A DNA stretch of 64,000 bases, taken from positions 1-64,000 of the forward strand of contig JAISHB010000127.1 of the NCBI GenBank assembly GCA_031262785.1, given 5' to 3'. The DNA is from Prevotellaceae bacterium (GTDB lineage Bacteria; Bacteroidota; Bacteroidia; Bacteroidales; Bacteroidaceae). The position numbers were made by a program, and so were the translations under genes. The notes beneath the pieces are model-generated. The model was not told the origin of the DNA, made no database searches, and saw nothing but the letters and a program-made list of their open reading frames with translations. Positions 26,693-34,979 of this stretch are shown here, in pieces; the first letter of the stretch is position 1; every line of letters begins with the position of its first letter.

Positions 26693-27442
26693 TTATTTGT
26701 TCTGATCCTTCAGGTAGAGATCCAGTGCGGTGGTCATCGAGGGAGCCTGTGCAGTGGGAGCCTCTACATCTAAACGCAAGCCGGCATCCCGCACCGCCTG
26801 CGCGGTGGCGGCGCCGAACGCCCCGATTTTAATCTCGTCTTGCTTGAAGTCGGGGAAGTTCTTTTGCAGTGAGTGGACACCTGCCGGACTGAAGAAGAGC
26901 ACCATGTCGTAGTCGAACGGCTCGTCTTTGGGAAACTCATTGCTCACTGTGCGGTACATCACCGATTCGGTGTGATGAATCTTGCCTTTGTCCAACAACA
27001 GCTTCAAGTCATCGGAATGAATATCCGACATGGGCACCAGATACTTTTCGGATTTGTGCTTGCAGATCACACTCACCAAGTCTTCGATCTTGCCGGAACG
27101 GCCGAAGAAGATTTTCCGTTTGCGATATTGGACATATTTCTGGATATACAAAGCCACCGCTTCGGTGACGCAGAAATACTTCATGGTTTCGGGAATGGCA
27201 ACGCGCAGTTCGCCGCACAGGTGGAAGAAATGATCGATGGCGTGGCGGGAGGTCAGCACGATGGCCGTGTAATCTAATATGGCAATCTTTTGTTTGCGGA
27301 ACTCTTTGGCCGACAAGCTCTCTACCTTGATAAACGGGCGGAACCCGATTTCCACTCCATACTTCTGCGCAAGGTCATAATACGGAGACTTGTCCGAAGC
27401 CGGCTTCGGTTGCGAGACAAGAATTTTTTTTATCTTCACCAT
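26693..27442 (-). CDS. hemD: uroporphyrinogen-III synthase
   Basis: A 249-residue two-domain HemD-type protein that cyclises hydroxymethylbilane in heme and corrinoid synthesis. Visible elements: KILVSQPKP at the N-terminus, DYTAIVLTSRHAIDHFF, and the C-terminal VLFFSPAGVHSL and IGAFGAATAQAVRDAGL blocks. HemD is poorly conserved, so the call also rests on the Bacteroidales gene order DUF4271-hemD-rnpA. Confidence 0.88.
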   Translation of the reverse strand: MVKIKKILVSQPKPASDKSPYYDLAQKYGVEIGFRPFIKVESLSAKEFRKQKIAILDYTAIVLTSRHAIDHFFHLCGELRVAIPETMKYFCVTEAVALYIQKYVQYRKRKIFFGRSGKIEDLVSVICKHKSEKYLVPMSDIHSDDLKLLLDKGKIHHTESVMYRTVSNEFPKDEPFDYDMVLFFSPAGVHSLQKNFPDFKQDEIKIGAFGAATAQAVRDAGLRLDVEAPTAQAPSMTTALDLYLKDQNK

Positions 27443-27446
27443 CCTG

Positions 27447-28169
27447 TTACTTTAATATCAAATAGTCATTCAGCTGTAATAAGCCTTGATAAATCATAAG
27501 ATAGGGTATCATTTCAAGGGCGCAAAAGTACACAATTAATAGCAAACAGCCATACCAACTTTGACAAAAAAGCTTCAGCCACTTATAGAATATCAAAATC
27601 TTCATCAGAATCAGCACCGACAACCCAATGATGGCCGCCGTTTGCAGGGGAAGGTTGAAATAGATAAGCATCAAAGCCAGTGGAAAGAGCACCAATCCGA
27701 GGTAATAGAGCAGGGTGGAGTAGGATTCCATCCAGTGTGCAATCTTGGCTTTGTCGAAAAATATCCATCCCAGCAACGTATAAACCAGCCATTTCATCAA
27801 CAGGTAGGTTGCGCAGGCGGCGACGTAGAAGAACAGCAGCCGGTAGGGCGGAGCGTCTGCAATCAGCGCCGGTCGCGCCCGGATAAAATAGAGAAAGAGA
27901 CAAAGTCCGCACAACAGACAGGTTTGCAAGATAAGCACCACCTGATAGCGCATGTCGGCCGAGGTGAAGTTGGCAAAGATGCTGATGCGTTCGCGGTTGA
28001 GCAGGAAATTTTTGGCCAGCTGCACCAACAACCGTTGGCTGCGCGCCAAGGCGTAGGCCGATAAAAGGAAGCAGAACAGCAGGAGCAACAAAATGCCGTC
28101 GTCTAATCGGGGCGAATAGGGAATGGGGATTCCTTCAATTCCGATGGCTGCTGCGAACAGATGGGTCAT
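27447..28169 (-). CDS. DUF4271 multi-pass membrane protein
   Basis: A 240-residue membrane protein with about seven hydrophobic helices (GILLLLLFCFLLSAYALA, VVLILQTCLLCGLCLFLYFI, LLFFYVAACATYLLMKWLVY, LLYYLGLVLFPLALMLIYF, IIGLSVLILMKILIFY, CLLLIVYFCALEMIPYLMIY). The C-terminal FYKWLKLFCQSW ... FCALEMIPYLMIY pattern is typical of DUF4271. Function unknown. The ATG overlaps the LOG stop by 4 bp and hemD starts 4 bp after its stop. Confidence 0.88.
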   Translation of the reverse strand: MTHLFAAAIGIEGIPIPYSPRLDDGILLLLLFCFLLSAYALARSQRLLVQLAKNFLLNRERISIFANFTSADMRYQVVLILQTCLLCGLCLFLYFIRARPALIADAPPYRLLFFYVAACATYLLMKWLVYTLLGWIFFDKAKIAHWMESYSTLLYYLGLVLFPLALMLIYFNLPLQTAAIIGLSVLILMKILIFYKWLKLFCQSWYGCLLLIVYFCALEMIPYLMIYQGLLQLNDYLILK

Positions 28170-28756
28170 ATTGCGGCAAACTTACGCAAAGAGGTGTCCC
28201 AATCGGGAGTGGTTTGGATGAGCGCTACCGCCTCTTGCGGCGTGGCAGCCACACTCCACAAGTTGGCGTGTTGCGGACGCATGAAGTGTTGGTCGACAGC
28301 CCGTTCGAGCAGGGCAAACAGCGGGTCGTAGTAGCCGTTGGTATTGACAATGACCACGGGATGGGTGTAAAGTCCCAACTGTTTCCACGTGATAATCTCC
28401 AGCAGCTCGTCCAGCGTGCCGCATCCGCCGGGCAGGGCAATGACCGCCTGGCTGTGGTCGGCCATCCATTGCTTGCGCTGGTGCATGGTCTCGACCTCGA
28501 TGAGGCGGGTTAGTCCGGTGTGTTGCCAGCCCTCTTTGACCATGAATCGGGGAATGACGCCGGTGACCTCGCCGCCGGCGGCTAATGCCGCATCCGCCAC
28601 GGTGCGCATCAATCCGATGCTTCCCGCTCCGTTAATCAGATGGATGTGTTGCTGTCCAAGCAGCGTGCCCAGCTCGCGGGCTGCCTCATAATAGATCTTA
28701 TCGAGCTGCGTGCTGGAGGCACAATATACGCAAACCGATGCTATCTGGTTATTCAT
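28166..28756 (-). CDS. LOG family protein (TIGR00730, Rossmann fold)
   Basis: A 196-residue member of the lysine-decarboxylase-like LOG family, whose characterised members release free cytokinin bases or nucleobases from nucleotide monophosphates. The nucleotide motif PGGCGTLDELLEIITWKQLG is intact, with INGAGSIGLMRTVADAA and TGVIPRFM upstream. Its ATG at 28756 lies only 5 bp from the -7 box at 28769-28762, so the mRNA may be leaderless. First gene of a six-gene operon. Confidence 0.9.
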   Translation of the reverse strand: MNNQIASVCVYCASSTQLDKIYYEAARELGTLLGQQHIHLINGAGSIGLMRTVADAALAAGGEVTGVIPRFMVKEGWQHTGLTRLIEVETMHQRKQWMADHSQAVIALPGGCGTLDELLEIITWKQLGLYTHPVVIVNTNGYYDPLFALLERAVDQHFMRPQHANLWSVAATPQEAVALIQTTPDWDTSLRKFAAI

Positions 28757-28761
28757 GGGCG

Positions 28762-28769
28762 CAAAGGTA
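28762..28769 (-). promoter_or_regulatory. -7 box of the LOG-to-tatD operon
   Basis: CAAAGGTA (TACCTTTG on the minus strand) ends 5 bp before the LOG ATG, which leaves little or no untranslated leader. Confidence 0.55.
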
Positions 28770-28780
28770 GCGATTATTCG

Positions 28781-31402
28781 TCACTTGCCTTTGACAATCT
28801 TTTTAATATCGTTGAGCTTGTTGAGCGCCATCAGCGGGGTGAGGCTGTCGATGTCTAAGTGGAGCACCTCGTCGCGTATTTGACAGAGCACCGGATCGTC
28901 CAACTGGAAGAAGCTCAGTTGCATGCCGCCGCGTGTTTCGCTCACTTGGGTCAGCGGTTTGGCCGGTACGGTGCCGGTTTGGCGGTTGTTGGCCTCGAGT
29001 TGCTTTAAGATGTCATCGGCGCGTTTGACAATGCTCTTGGGCATGCCCGCCATCTTGGCCACATGAATACCGAACGAGTGTTCACTGCCCCCACGCACCA
29101 GCTTGCGCAGGAAAAGGATGCGGTTGTCCACCTCCTTGACCGACACGTTGTAGTTTTTGATGCGCGGAAAGCTCTTTTCCATCTCGTTGAGTTCGTGGTA
29201 GTGGGTGGCAAACAACGTGCGTGCCTTGGCTTTGGGATGTTCGTGGATGTATTCGACAATAGCCCAGGCAATGGAGATGCCGTCGTAGGTGGAGGTGCCC
29301 CGTCCCAATTCGTCGAAAAGCACCAGGCTGCGCGCCGACAGGTTGTTCAGGATGTCGGCCGCCTCGTTCATCTCCACCATAAAGGTAGATTCTCCGGCCG
29401 AGATGTTGTCGCTGGCTCCCACGCGGGTAAATATCTTGTCGACCAGTCCGATGTGTGCACTTTCGGCCGGCACAAAACTGCCCACTTGTGCCAGCAACGT
29501 AATCAGTGCTGTTTGGCGCAGCAAGGCCGACTTACCCGCCATGTTGGGGCCGGTGAGGATGATGATTTGCTGACTTTTGTCGTCGAGTAGTACGTCGTTG
29601 GCGATATAGGGTTCACCCACGGGAAGCTGCTGCTCGATGACCGGATGGCGTCCCTGCCGGATGTCGAGCAAATTGCTCTCGTCGAGCACCGGACGGATGT
29701 AGTGATTGGCCTGCGCCACCCGGGCAAACGACAGCAGGCAATCCATGCGGGCAATCTGCGTGGCGTTGATCTGGATGGCGGGAATGTATTCGAGCAATGC
29801 CCGCATCAACTCGGTGTAGAGGCGTGTTTCGAGCACAGCTATCTTCTCTTCGGCGCCCAAGATTTTCTCTTCGTACTCTTTCAGCTCTTGGGTGATGTAG
29901 CGCTCGGCATTCACGAGTGTCTGTTTGCGTATCCACTGGGCGGGCACCTTCTCTTTGTGGATGTTGCGCACCTCGATGTAGTAGCCGAACACGTTGTTGT
30001 AGGCAATCTTGAGGCTGGGAATGCCGGTGGCTTCGCTTTCGCGCTGTTGCATCTGCAGCAGGTACTCTTTTCCGGAGTAGGCCAGCGTGCGCAGTTCGTC
30101 CAATTCGTCGTTTACCCCTTTTTTTATCACGCCTCCTTTGTTGAGAAGCAGCGGCGGGTCGCCAATGATTTCGCGCTCGATGCGGTCGCGGATGGAGGCG
30201 CACACGTTGAGCTGTTCGCCCATGCGGTTCAGGGCGGCGTTGTCTGCCTCCATCGCGGCTTTCTTGATGGGCTCGATGGCTTGGAGTGCCAGTTTGAGCG
30301 TCACCATCTCACGGGGCGAGATGCGCCCTACGGCCGCCTTGGCGAGGATGCGTTCGAGGTCACCGATGCGGTGGAGCTGTTCTTCAATCAGCTCTTTGAA
30401 GTCGGGACGGCGGAAGAAATACTCCACCACGTTGAGGCGTTCCTGGATGGGCTGCAACTCTTTGAGCGGAAAGAGCAGCCAGCGTCGCATCAAGCGGGCG
30501 CCCATGGCGCTGATGGTGTGGTCCATCACACCCAGCAGGCTGCTGCCCTCTTCGTTCATGGGGGCGATGAGTTCGAGGTTGCGGGCGGTGAACTTGTCGA
30601 TGCGTACATAGCGTTCCTCTTCGATGCGTGCCAAGCCGGTGATGTGACCAATTTGGGTGTGCTCCGTGTAGAGGAGGTATTGCAGGATAGCCCCCGCCGC
30701 CACAATGGCAAGGGGTAGCTGTTCAATGCCGAATCCTTTGAGGTTTTGGGTGTCGAAGTGTTTAAGCAGTCGCTCGCGGGCGGCGCTCTGGGTGAAGACC
30801 CAGTCTTCGAGGCTGTCGGTGAGCAGCAGCTTGTTGTCGAACAGGCTTTGGAATTGACCGCGCCGGCCGCGCTGGCAGAGCACCTCTTTGGGGGCGAAGC
30901 TGCCCAGCAGCTTGTCGACGTAGTCGGTGGTGCCTTCGGCAGCGAGGAACTGGCCGGTGGAGATGTCTAAGAAAGCGACCCCACACATGCTCTTGCCTAA
31001 GTGTACGGCGGCCAACCAGTTGTTTTCGCGGTAGTTGAGGATGTTGTCGTTGATGGCCACGCCCGGGGTGACTAATTCGGTGATGCCCCGCTTGACCAAT
31101 TTCTTGGTTAGGCGCGGGTCTTCCAGCTGGTCGCAGATGGCCACGCAGTGGCCTGCCCTCACTAACTTGGGAAGGTAGGTATCCAAGGCATGATAGGGGA
31201 ATCCGGCCATCTCGATGGTCTTTGCCTGGCCGTTGTTTCGTTTGGTGAGCGTGATGCCCAGTATTTCGGCTGCCTTGACGGCATCGGTGGAATAGGTTTC
31301 GTAGAAATCTCCGCAACGAAACAGCATAATGGCATGAGGATGTATGGCTTTCAGCTCCATGAATTGCTTCATCATGGGGGTGAGCACTATCTCTTCTTTC
31401 AC
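28781..31402 (-). CDS. mutS: DNA mismatch repair protein MutS
   Basis: Recognises mismatches and recruits MutL. From the GTG at 31402 ([18 protein letters not shown]) the protein has 873 residues, normal for MutS. The mismatch-reading motif FYE is in [10 protein letters not shown]; the ATPase has [13 protein letters not shown] (Walker A), [16 protein letters not shown] (Walker B and signature) and FATHYHEL. The listed ORF start at 31501 precedes the -7 box at 31463-31456, so it cannot be the start; GTG 31402 or TTG just upstream is likelier. Confidence 0.95.
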   Translation of the reverse strand: MKEEIVLTPMMKQFMELKAIHPHAIMLFRCGDFYETYSTDAVKAAEILGITLTKRNNGQAKTIEMAGFPYHALDTYLPKLVRAGHCVAICDQLEDPRLTKKLVKRGITELVTPGVAINDNILNYRENNWLAAVHLGKSMCGVAFLDISTGQFLAAEGTTDYVDKLLGSFAPKEVLCQRGRRGQFQSLFDNKLLLTDSLEDWVFTQSAARERLLKHFDTQNLKGFGIEQLPLAIVAAGAILQYLLYTEHTQIGHITGLARIEEERYVRIDKFTARNLELIAPMNEEGSSLLGVMDHTISAMGARLMRRWLLFPLKELQPIQERLNVVEYFFRRPDFKELIEEQLHRIGDLERILAKAAVGRISPREMVTLKLALQAIEPIKKAAMEADNAALNRMGEQLNVCASIRDRIEREIIGDPPLLLNKGGVIKKGVNDELDELRTLAYSGKEYLLQMQQRESEATGIPSLKIAYNNVFGYYIEVRNIHKEKVPAQWIRKQTLVNAERYITQELKEYEEKILGAEEKIAVLETRLYTELMRALLEYIPAIQINATQIARMDCLLSFARVAQANHYIRPVLDESNLLDIRQGRHPVIEQQLPVGEPYIANDVLLDDKSQQIIILTGPNMAGKSALLRQTALITLLAQVGSFVPAESAHIGLVDKIFTRVGASDNISAGESTFMVEMNEAADILNNLSARSLVLFDELGRGTSTYDGISIAWAIVEYIHEHPKAKARTLFATHYHELNEMEKSFPRIKNYNVSVKEVDNRILFLRKLVRGGSEHSFGIHVAKMAGMPKSIVKRADDILKQLEANNRQTGTVPAKPLTQVSETRGGMQLSFFQLDDPVLCQIRDEVLHLDIDSLTPLMALNKLNDIKKIVKGK

Positions 31403-31455
31403 GGTATGAATCTTGTTTTTAATCAATAGAGTAATGGATCTGTTGGGAATGGTCA

Positions 31456-31463
31456 CAAAGGTA
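31456..31463 (-). promoter_or_regulatory. -7 box of mutS
   Basis: CAAAGGTA (TACCTTTG on the minus strand), about 54 bp before the GTG at 31402. Confidence 0.6.
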
Positions 31464-31586
31464 GCTCTTTTTTGCAAAAATGCCTTGCCGCAGGAGGGCA
31501 TTACTTAAAAAGCGAATAAACTCACTAAAAGAGGTTATAAAATTGTTTTTTTTAGGGTCGATACTTGCGGGTTTTTTAAAGAGCCG

Positions 31587-31663
31587 TATCTTTGCAACGT
31601 GTTTTTCATAGTATTAGATTTAAGGTTAACAAAGGTTGGAGTACAGCGGTACTCCTTTTTTTT
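31587..31663 (+). ncRNA. candidate ~64-nt small RNA with its own promoter and terminator
   Basis: TATCTTTG at 31587-31594, with a TTG at 31565-31567 in the -33 position, is a full Bacteroidota promoter on the plus strand. Transcription from about 31600 runs through GTGTTTTTCATAGTATTAG and TTTAAGGTTAACAAAGG to a perfect hairpin, GGAGTAC-agcg-GTACTCC (31638-31655), followed by eight T. No protein gene lies downstream in this direction. From memory, similar leader sequences recur in other Bacteroidales, but I could not check this. Confidence 0.6.
31638..31663 (+). terminator. intrinsic terminator of the 31.6-kb small RNA
   Basis: A seven-base-pair perfect stem with a tetraloop, followed by T8. 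Confidence 0.85.
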
Positions 31664-31706
31664 GCCTTTAAGGAAACATGAGTAGAACACCGACTTAGTT
31701 GCGTCT

Positions 31707-31744
31707 AAAAAAAGGGTGTGTCGAGGACGACACGCCCTTTTTTT
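31707..31744. terminator. second, bidirectional terminator downstream of the small RNA
   Basis: A7, then GGGTGTGTCG pairing with CGACACGCCC (one G-U pair), then T8. It would stop read-through from the small RNA on the plus strand. Between the two terminators is a six-codon ORF (ATGAGTAGAACACCGACTTAG begins at 31678; last base of the quote is beyond the stop) preceded by AAGG. Confidence 0.8.
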
Positions 31745-31767
31745 GTGCCGTTGCACTTTGCGGCAAT

Positions 31768-32160
31768 GATTCCCCGTCGTGGGAAAGGCTCGGTGGGTGC
31801 AAGAACAAGGTTATTTTTGTGAGGGAAAGACAGTTTGTGCATACAAACAAGCTTGCCTTCGTTGCGGAAAATCTGCTTTTGCATAAAAAGAGCCTTTCCC
31901 ACAGGTGGGAAACCTTGTTTTCGGAGAAAAAGTGGCTTCCCCAATTTGTTAAAACGTAGATCTGTCCGAAGGACAAGCTTTCCCAATTTAGGGAACCGTA
32001 TACACATCCAAAAAGTAGCTTTCCCAATTTAGGGAACCGTATACATATCCAAAAGGTAGCTTTCCCATTTTAGGGAATCGTATACATATCCAAAAAAGTA
32101 ACTTTCCCAACTTTGGGAGAGTTACTTTTTGTGGGAAAACAAGGTTTCCCACACGCATAC
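31768..32160. repeat. array C: about ten 41/42-bp units, decayed to the left
   Basis: The anchor CTTTCCC or its decayed forms occurs near 31769, 31810, 31852, 31894, 31936, 31978, 32019, 32060, 32102 and 32144; the last seven steps are 42,42,42,41,41,42,42. The units at 31978, 32019 and 32060 are nearly identical (GCTTTCCCAATTTAGGGAA then CCGTATACATATCCAAAA). Most units keep a TTCCC-N5/6-GGGAA dyad. Because 42 is 14 codons, the array produces several 60-110-residue open frames on both strands in the track (for example FPKLGKL-type repeats), which I regard as non-coding. Confidence 0.9.
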
Positions 32161-32171
32161 CCCACCCCCAC

Positions 32172-32214
32172 AAAAAAAACTCCTCCCGATGCAACCGATG
32201 CATCGGGAGGAGTT
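32172..32214 (-). terminator. intrinsic terminator of the ompA-family gene
   Basis: AACTCCTCCCGATGCA and its exact complement (32178-32193 / 32199-32214) form a 16-bp stem with a 5-nt loop; on the minus strand it is followed by T8. Confidence 0.93.
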
Positions 32215-32253
32215 ACGTGTTGTACACGTTTAGTAAATCGTTGATTACTCGCT

Positions 32254-33405
32254 TTATTCTACGTTATCCGTTTTGTCTGTAATGGTGCAAATGCTTACGC
32301 GGTTCCAGTCGGGTTCGGAGAACATGTCACCGACGCCCTGGCCTTCGGCCGTGATGCGTTTGGCATCAATACGATACTTGGTGGTGAGAATCTTCTGCAC
32401 AGCCTCGGCACGTTGCTTGGCGATGCGTTCGTTCACCTCTACACTACCTTCGGGCGAAGCGTAGCCTTTAATCGTCACCGTTGTTTCGGGGTGCTTGTTC
32501 ATGTAGGAAGCTACGCGCTCTACATTGGGCAGTTGCGAAGCATCAATGGTGACGCGACCCTGCTTGAAGGTAACGATGGTTTCGGGGATGCGCACGCTGT
32601 TGGTCTCCACCACGGTTTCCACAGGGATTTCGCGGTTGTTGCACTCCTCAAGTGCCCTTTTCAGATCGTCGATGGCTTGTGCATCGCGGCCGATCTGGTT
32701 GTTTTTGTTGCTCAACTCGCCGCGCAAGCTGTTGATCGACGCATTCAGGTTGTCAATCTCTGCCTGATTGTAGGTTTGAACCTTCGTCAGGTGATGCTCG
32801 CCTGTGCTGCACACGAAGTGATAGGTCAAACCGGCGGTCAGCTCAAAGACGGCGTTGTTGGCATTGAATCGACTGGCACTCTGCGGCATGTCGCCCTGCA
32901 TGTCGTAAATCAAGGCAGGTTTCAGCGCCAACGTCCAGGCTTTTTGTTCGCCCAAGTTGAAGTTGAGGTTCAACCCCATGCGGGTAGACCACGAATTGCT
33001 GTCGCCTGTGCCGTTTACGTAGCCGTGCAACCAACCAATACCAGCCACCGCTTCGATTTCGAACAGGCGGGGTGTACCGTTGTAGGCCGAGAAGAGATTC
33101 ATCAGGTTGATTCTACCCAATGCACTTACTTCCGAAGCATCGAAAGCGGTTTTGCTAAATGAAGTATTCACATACGTCATACCTTGCAACGTAGCACCCA
33201 CAATGGGGGTAAGCTGCTTGTCGAGGTGAAGCCCGAAGGCCGGACGGGCGTTCTTGAAGAACGCACTGTGAGTGAGAGGGGTAACTGCTCCAACATTGAG
33301 GCCTAACGCCCAGTTGTCGCCGAATTTGGTACCTTGGATAACATTCTGAGCATTCAGGGCGAATGCTCCCATTACTAAAGCGAAGGAAAATACGATTTTC
33401 TTCAT
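32254..33405 (-). CDS. OmpA-family outer-membrane protein
   Basis: A 383-residue porin-like protein from MKKIVFSFALVMGAFALNAQ (signal peptide cleaved at ALNAQ). The N-terminal ~200 residues are predicted beta-barrel (alternating aromatic strands such as WALGLNVGAVTPLTHSAFF). A short coiled coil follows (AEIDNLNASINSLRGELSNKN). The C-terminal OmpA domain has TVTIKGYASPEGSVEVNERI and AKQRAEAVQKILTTKY, binding peptidoglycan. Abundant in Bacteroidales outer membranes. An upstream ATG at 33417 adds four residues and overlaps a small ORF stop. Confidence 0.92.
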   Translation of the reverse strand: MKKIVFSFALVMGAFALNAQNVIQGTKFGDNWALGLNVGAVTPLTHSAFFKNARPAFGLHLDKQLTPIVGATLQGMTYVNTSFSKTAFDASEVSALGRINLMNLFSAYNGTPRLFEIEAVAGIGWLHGYVNGTGDSNSWSTRMGLNLNFNLGEQKAWTLALKPALIYDMQGDMPQSASRFNANNAVFELTAGLTYHFVCSTGEHHLTKVQTYNQAEIDNLNASINSLRGELSNKNNQIGRDAQAIDDLKRALEECNNREIPVETVVETNSVRIPETIVTFKQGRVTIDASQLPNVERVASYMNKHPETTVTIKGYASPEGSVEVNERIAKQRAEAVQKILTTKYRIDAKRITAEGQGVGDMFSEPDWNRVSICTITDKTDNVE

Positions 33406-33413
33406 AATTGGTT

Positions 33414-33539
33414 TCAATTTAAATGTTTATAAATAAAGAAAAAATCACGTTTTATTTTTAATTCCACATCTGCACTGTAGACGCTGGGAGATAAGATTTT
33501 CCAGTCATTGCTTTTTGGCACAATGTCATTCATAAACAT
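33414..33539 (-). CDS. possible 41-residue upstream ORF in the ompA leader
   Basis: Too short for the ORF track. On the minus strand an ATG at 33539 opens MFMNDIVPKSNDWKILSPSV and runs 41 residues to a TGA at 33416-33414. That stop overlaps the ATG at 33417 of the ompA-family frame (ATGA), as expected for translational coupling. A purine-rich stretch (AGGGGCGATAGAG, read on the minus strand) precedes the ATG. The leader from the -7 box at 33647-33640 is about 225 nt. No homology is recognised; chance is a real alternative. Confidence 0.3.
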   Translation of the reverse strand: MFMNDIVPKSNDWKILSPSVYSADVELKIKRDFFFIYKHLN

Positions 33540-33639
33540 CTCTATCGCCCCTTTGTTCACAAAGCAGTTTTGGTTATTTATGTTTTATGTAAGTTTGTTG
33601 GTGATGTTAACGAACGATTAACCCCGTTAAAATCGGGCG

Positions 33640-33647
33640 CAAAGATA
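33640..33647 (-). promoter_or_regulatory. -7 box of the ompA-family gene
   Basis: CAAAGATA (TATCTTTG on the minus strand), the only TAnnTTTG match I see in the gap 33418-33690. It implies an unusually long leader of about 225 nt. Confidence 0.5.
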
Positions 33648-33690
33648 AACGATTCGATTGATATGGCAAACAGGGTAGAACAGAAAAAAA

Positions 33691-34878
33691 TCATTGGCCG
33701 GCGTAGGACACCTTATCTAATATCCCGCTCAGATAGGCAATGGCCACTCCGTAGTTGGTCATGGGAATGCCCTGCGTGCGAGCCTGCCCGATGCGATGAA
33801 GCACATACCGGCGGTTAAACATGCAGGCGCCACACTGAATGACAAGTTGATAGGCCGACAGATCGGCGGGAAAATCGTTGCCCGAGACCACATCGATGCG
33901 CAACGCTTTCCCCACGCGGGCGCGTAACATGCCGGGCAACTTCTCCCGCCCGATGTCTTCGGTGAGCGGCGCATGCGTGCAAGCCTCGGCAATCAACACG
34001 CGCGAGTGCTCGGTGAGCCGCCCGATGGCAGCTGCGCTCTCTATATAATAATGTATATCTCCCTTGTATCCGGCAAAAAGCACCGAGAAAGAGGTGAGCA
34101 AACTCTCCGGCGGCTTCTGCTGGTAGACGGTGCGGAACACCTGCGAGTCGGTGATGATAAGATGTGGCGGATGTGCCAAGGCTTGCAGCGTTTGGGCTAA
34201 CTTATCGGTGGTACAACTCATCACCAAACACTTCTTGTCGAGCAGTTCGCGCAGGGTTTGCACCTGCGGCAAGATGAGGCGTCCTTTGGGTGCCTGGATG
34301 TCCTGCGGCATCACCAGCAACACCAAATCTCCCTCGCCGGCAAGTCCTCCAGTGATGGTTTGTGCGTCGAACTCCCCGGGAAGTTTGGCCATAATAGCCC
34401 GACGGATGTCGTCCATGCCGATGCCCTCTTTGGCGCTGACCACCAAGGGGATTTCCCCGCAAAGTTGTTCGATGCGGCGCACTTGCACCTGTGTGTCGAT
34501 GCGGATGTCGGCTTTGTTCAGCACAAGGATAGTGGGAATTCCCACTCCTTCGAGTTTCTCCTTCCACTCCTTGTCGATGGCCTCGCCCTCGCAGAGCAGC
34601 AGGGCGATGTCGCTCTTCTCCACCATCTGCAAGGTGCGCTCCACCCGCAGCTCGCCCAAGCTGCCGCTGTCGTCGAATCCCGGGGTGTCAATCAACAAAC
34701 AGGCACCCAGGGGATAGATTTCCATGGCTTTCTGTACGGGGTCGGTGGTGGTGCCGGGGGTGGGCGAAACCAATGCGGTGTCTTGTCCGGTTAGCGCATT
34801 GATGAGGGAAGACTTCCCGCTGTTTCGGCGCCCGAACAGCGCGATGTGCAAACGATTGGCGTTGGGAGTGCGATGCAT
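33691..34878 (-). CDS. hydF: [FeFe]-hydrogenase maturation GTPase HydF
   Basis: A 395-residue scaffold protein that assembles and delivers the diiron subcluster of the H-cluster. The N-terminal GTPase has ALFGRRNSGKSSLINALTG (G1), PTPGTTTDPV (G2), LIDTPGFDD (G3) and LVLNKADI (G4). The C-terminal iron-sulfur domain shows EACTHAPLTEDIGREKLP and, about 45 residues on, IQCGACMFNRR, giving the CxH...CxxC ligand set. hydE, hydG and hydA are not in the window, so the maturation genes are dispersed. Its promoter is flanked by an inverted repeat. Confidence 0.95.
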   Translation of the reverse strand: MHRTPNANRLHIALFGRRNSGKSSLINALTGQDTALVSPTPGTTTDPVQKAMEIYPLGACLLIDTPGFDDSGSLGELRVERTLQMVEKSDIALLLCEGEAIDKEWKEKLEGVGIPTILVLNKADIRIDTQVQVRRIEQLCGEIPLVVSAKEGIGMDDIRRAIMAKLPGEFDAQTITGGLAGEGDLVLLVMPQDIQAPKGRLILPQVQTLRELLDKKCLVMSCTTDKLAQTLQALAHPPHLIITDSQVFRTVYQQKPPESLLTSFSVLFAGYKGDIHYYIESAAAIGRLTEHSRVLIAEACTHAPLTEDIGREKLPGMLRARVGKALRIDVVSGNDFPADLSAYQLVIQCGACMFNRRYVLHRIGQARTQGIPMTNYGVAIAYLSGILDKVSYAGQ

Positions 34879-34890
34879 ACTTTTTATTTA

Positions 34891-34922
34891 TTATCGGACA
34901 AATGTACAACGTTTTCCGATAA
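34891..34922. promoter_or_regulatory. hydF promoter enclosed by an 8-bp inverted repeat (operator-like)
   Basis: CAAATGTA at 34899-34906 is TACATTTG on the minus strand, the -7 box of hydF. It is bracketed by TTATCGGA at 34891-34898 and TCCGATAA at 34915-34922, perfect arms spaced by 16 bp. The dyad spans from the -7 box towards -33 and looks like a regulator site. Confidence 0.5.
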
Positions 34923-34948
34923 TTGTAGGGAGGATAGCGTTTTTTATG

Positions 34949-34956
34949 TAATTTTG
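34949..34956 (+). promoter_or_regulatory. -7 box of the ptuA-ptuB module
   Basis: TAATTTTG, 24 bp before the ATG at 34980. An earlier in-frame ATG at 34968 would leave almost no leader. Confidence 0.55.
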
Positions 34957-34979
34957 CGCAGAACTAAATGAATAGAGCC

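Noticed and set aside
31695-32203. Overlapping 65-110-residue ORFs on both strands with 14-residue repeats (FPKLGKL type)
   Set aside because: They fall in array C, whose 42-bp steps keep every frame open. They lack ribosome-binding sites, and equal openness on both strands points to repeat structure, not coding.
33570-33818. 82-residue plus-strand ORF between ompA and hydF
   Set aside because: Second half is antisense to hydF, and no promoter or ribosome-binding site precedes it.
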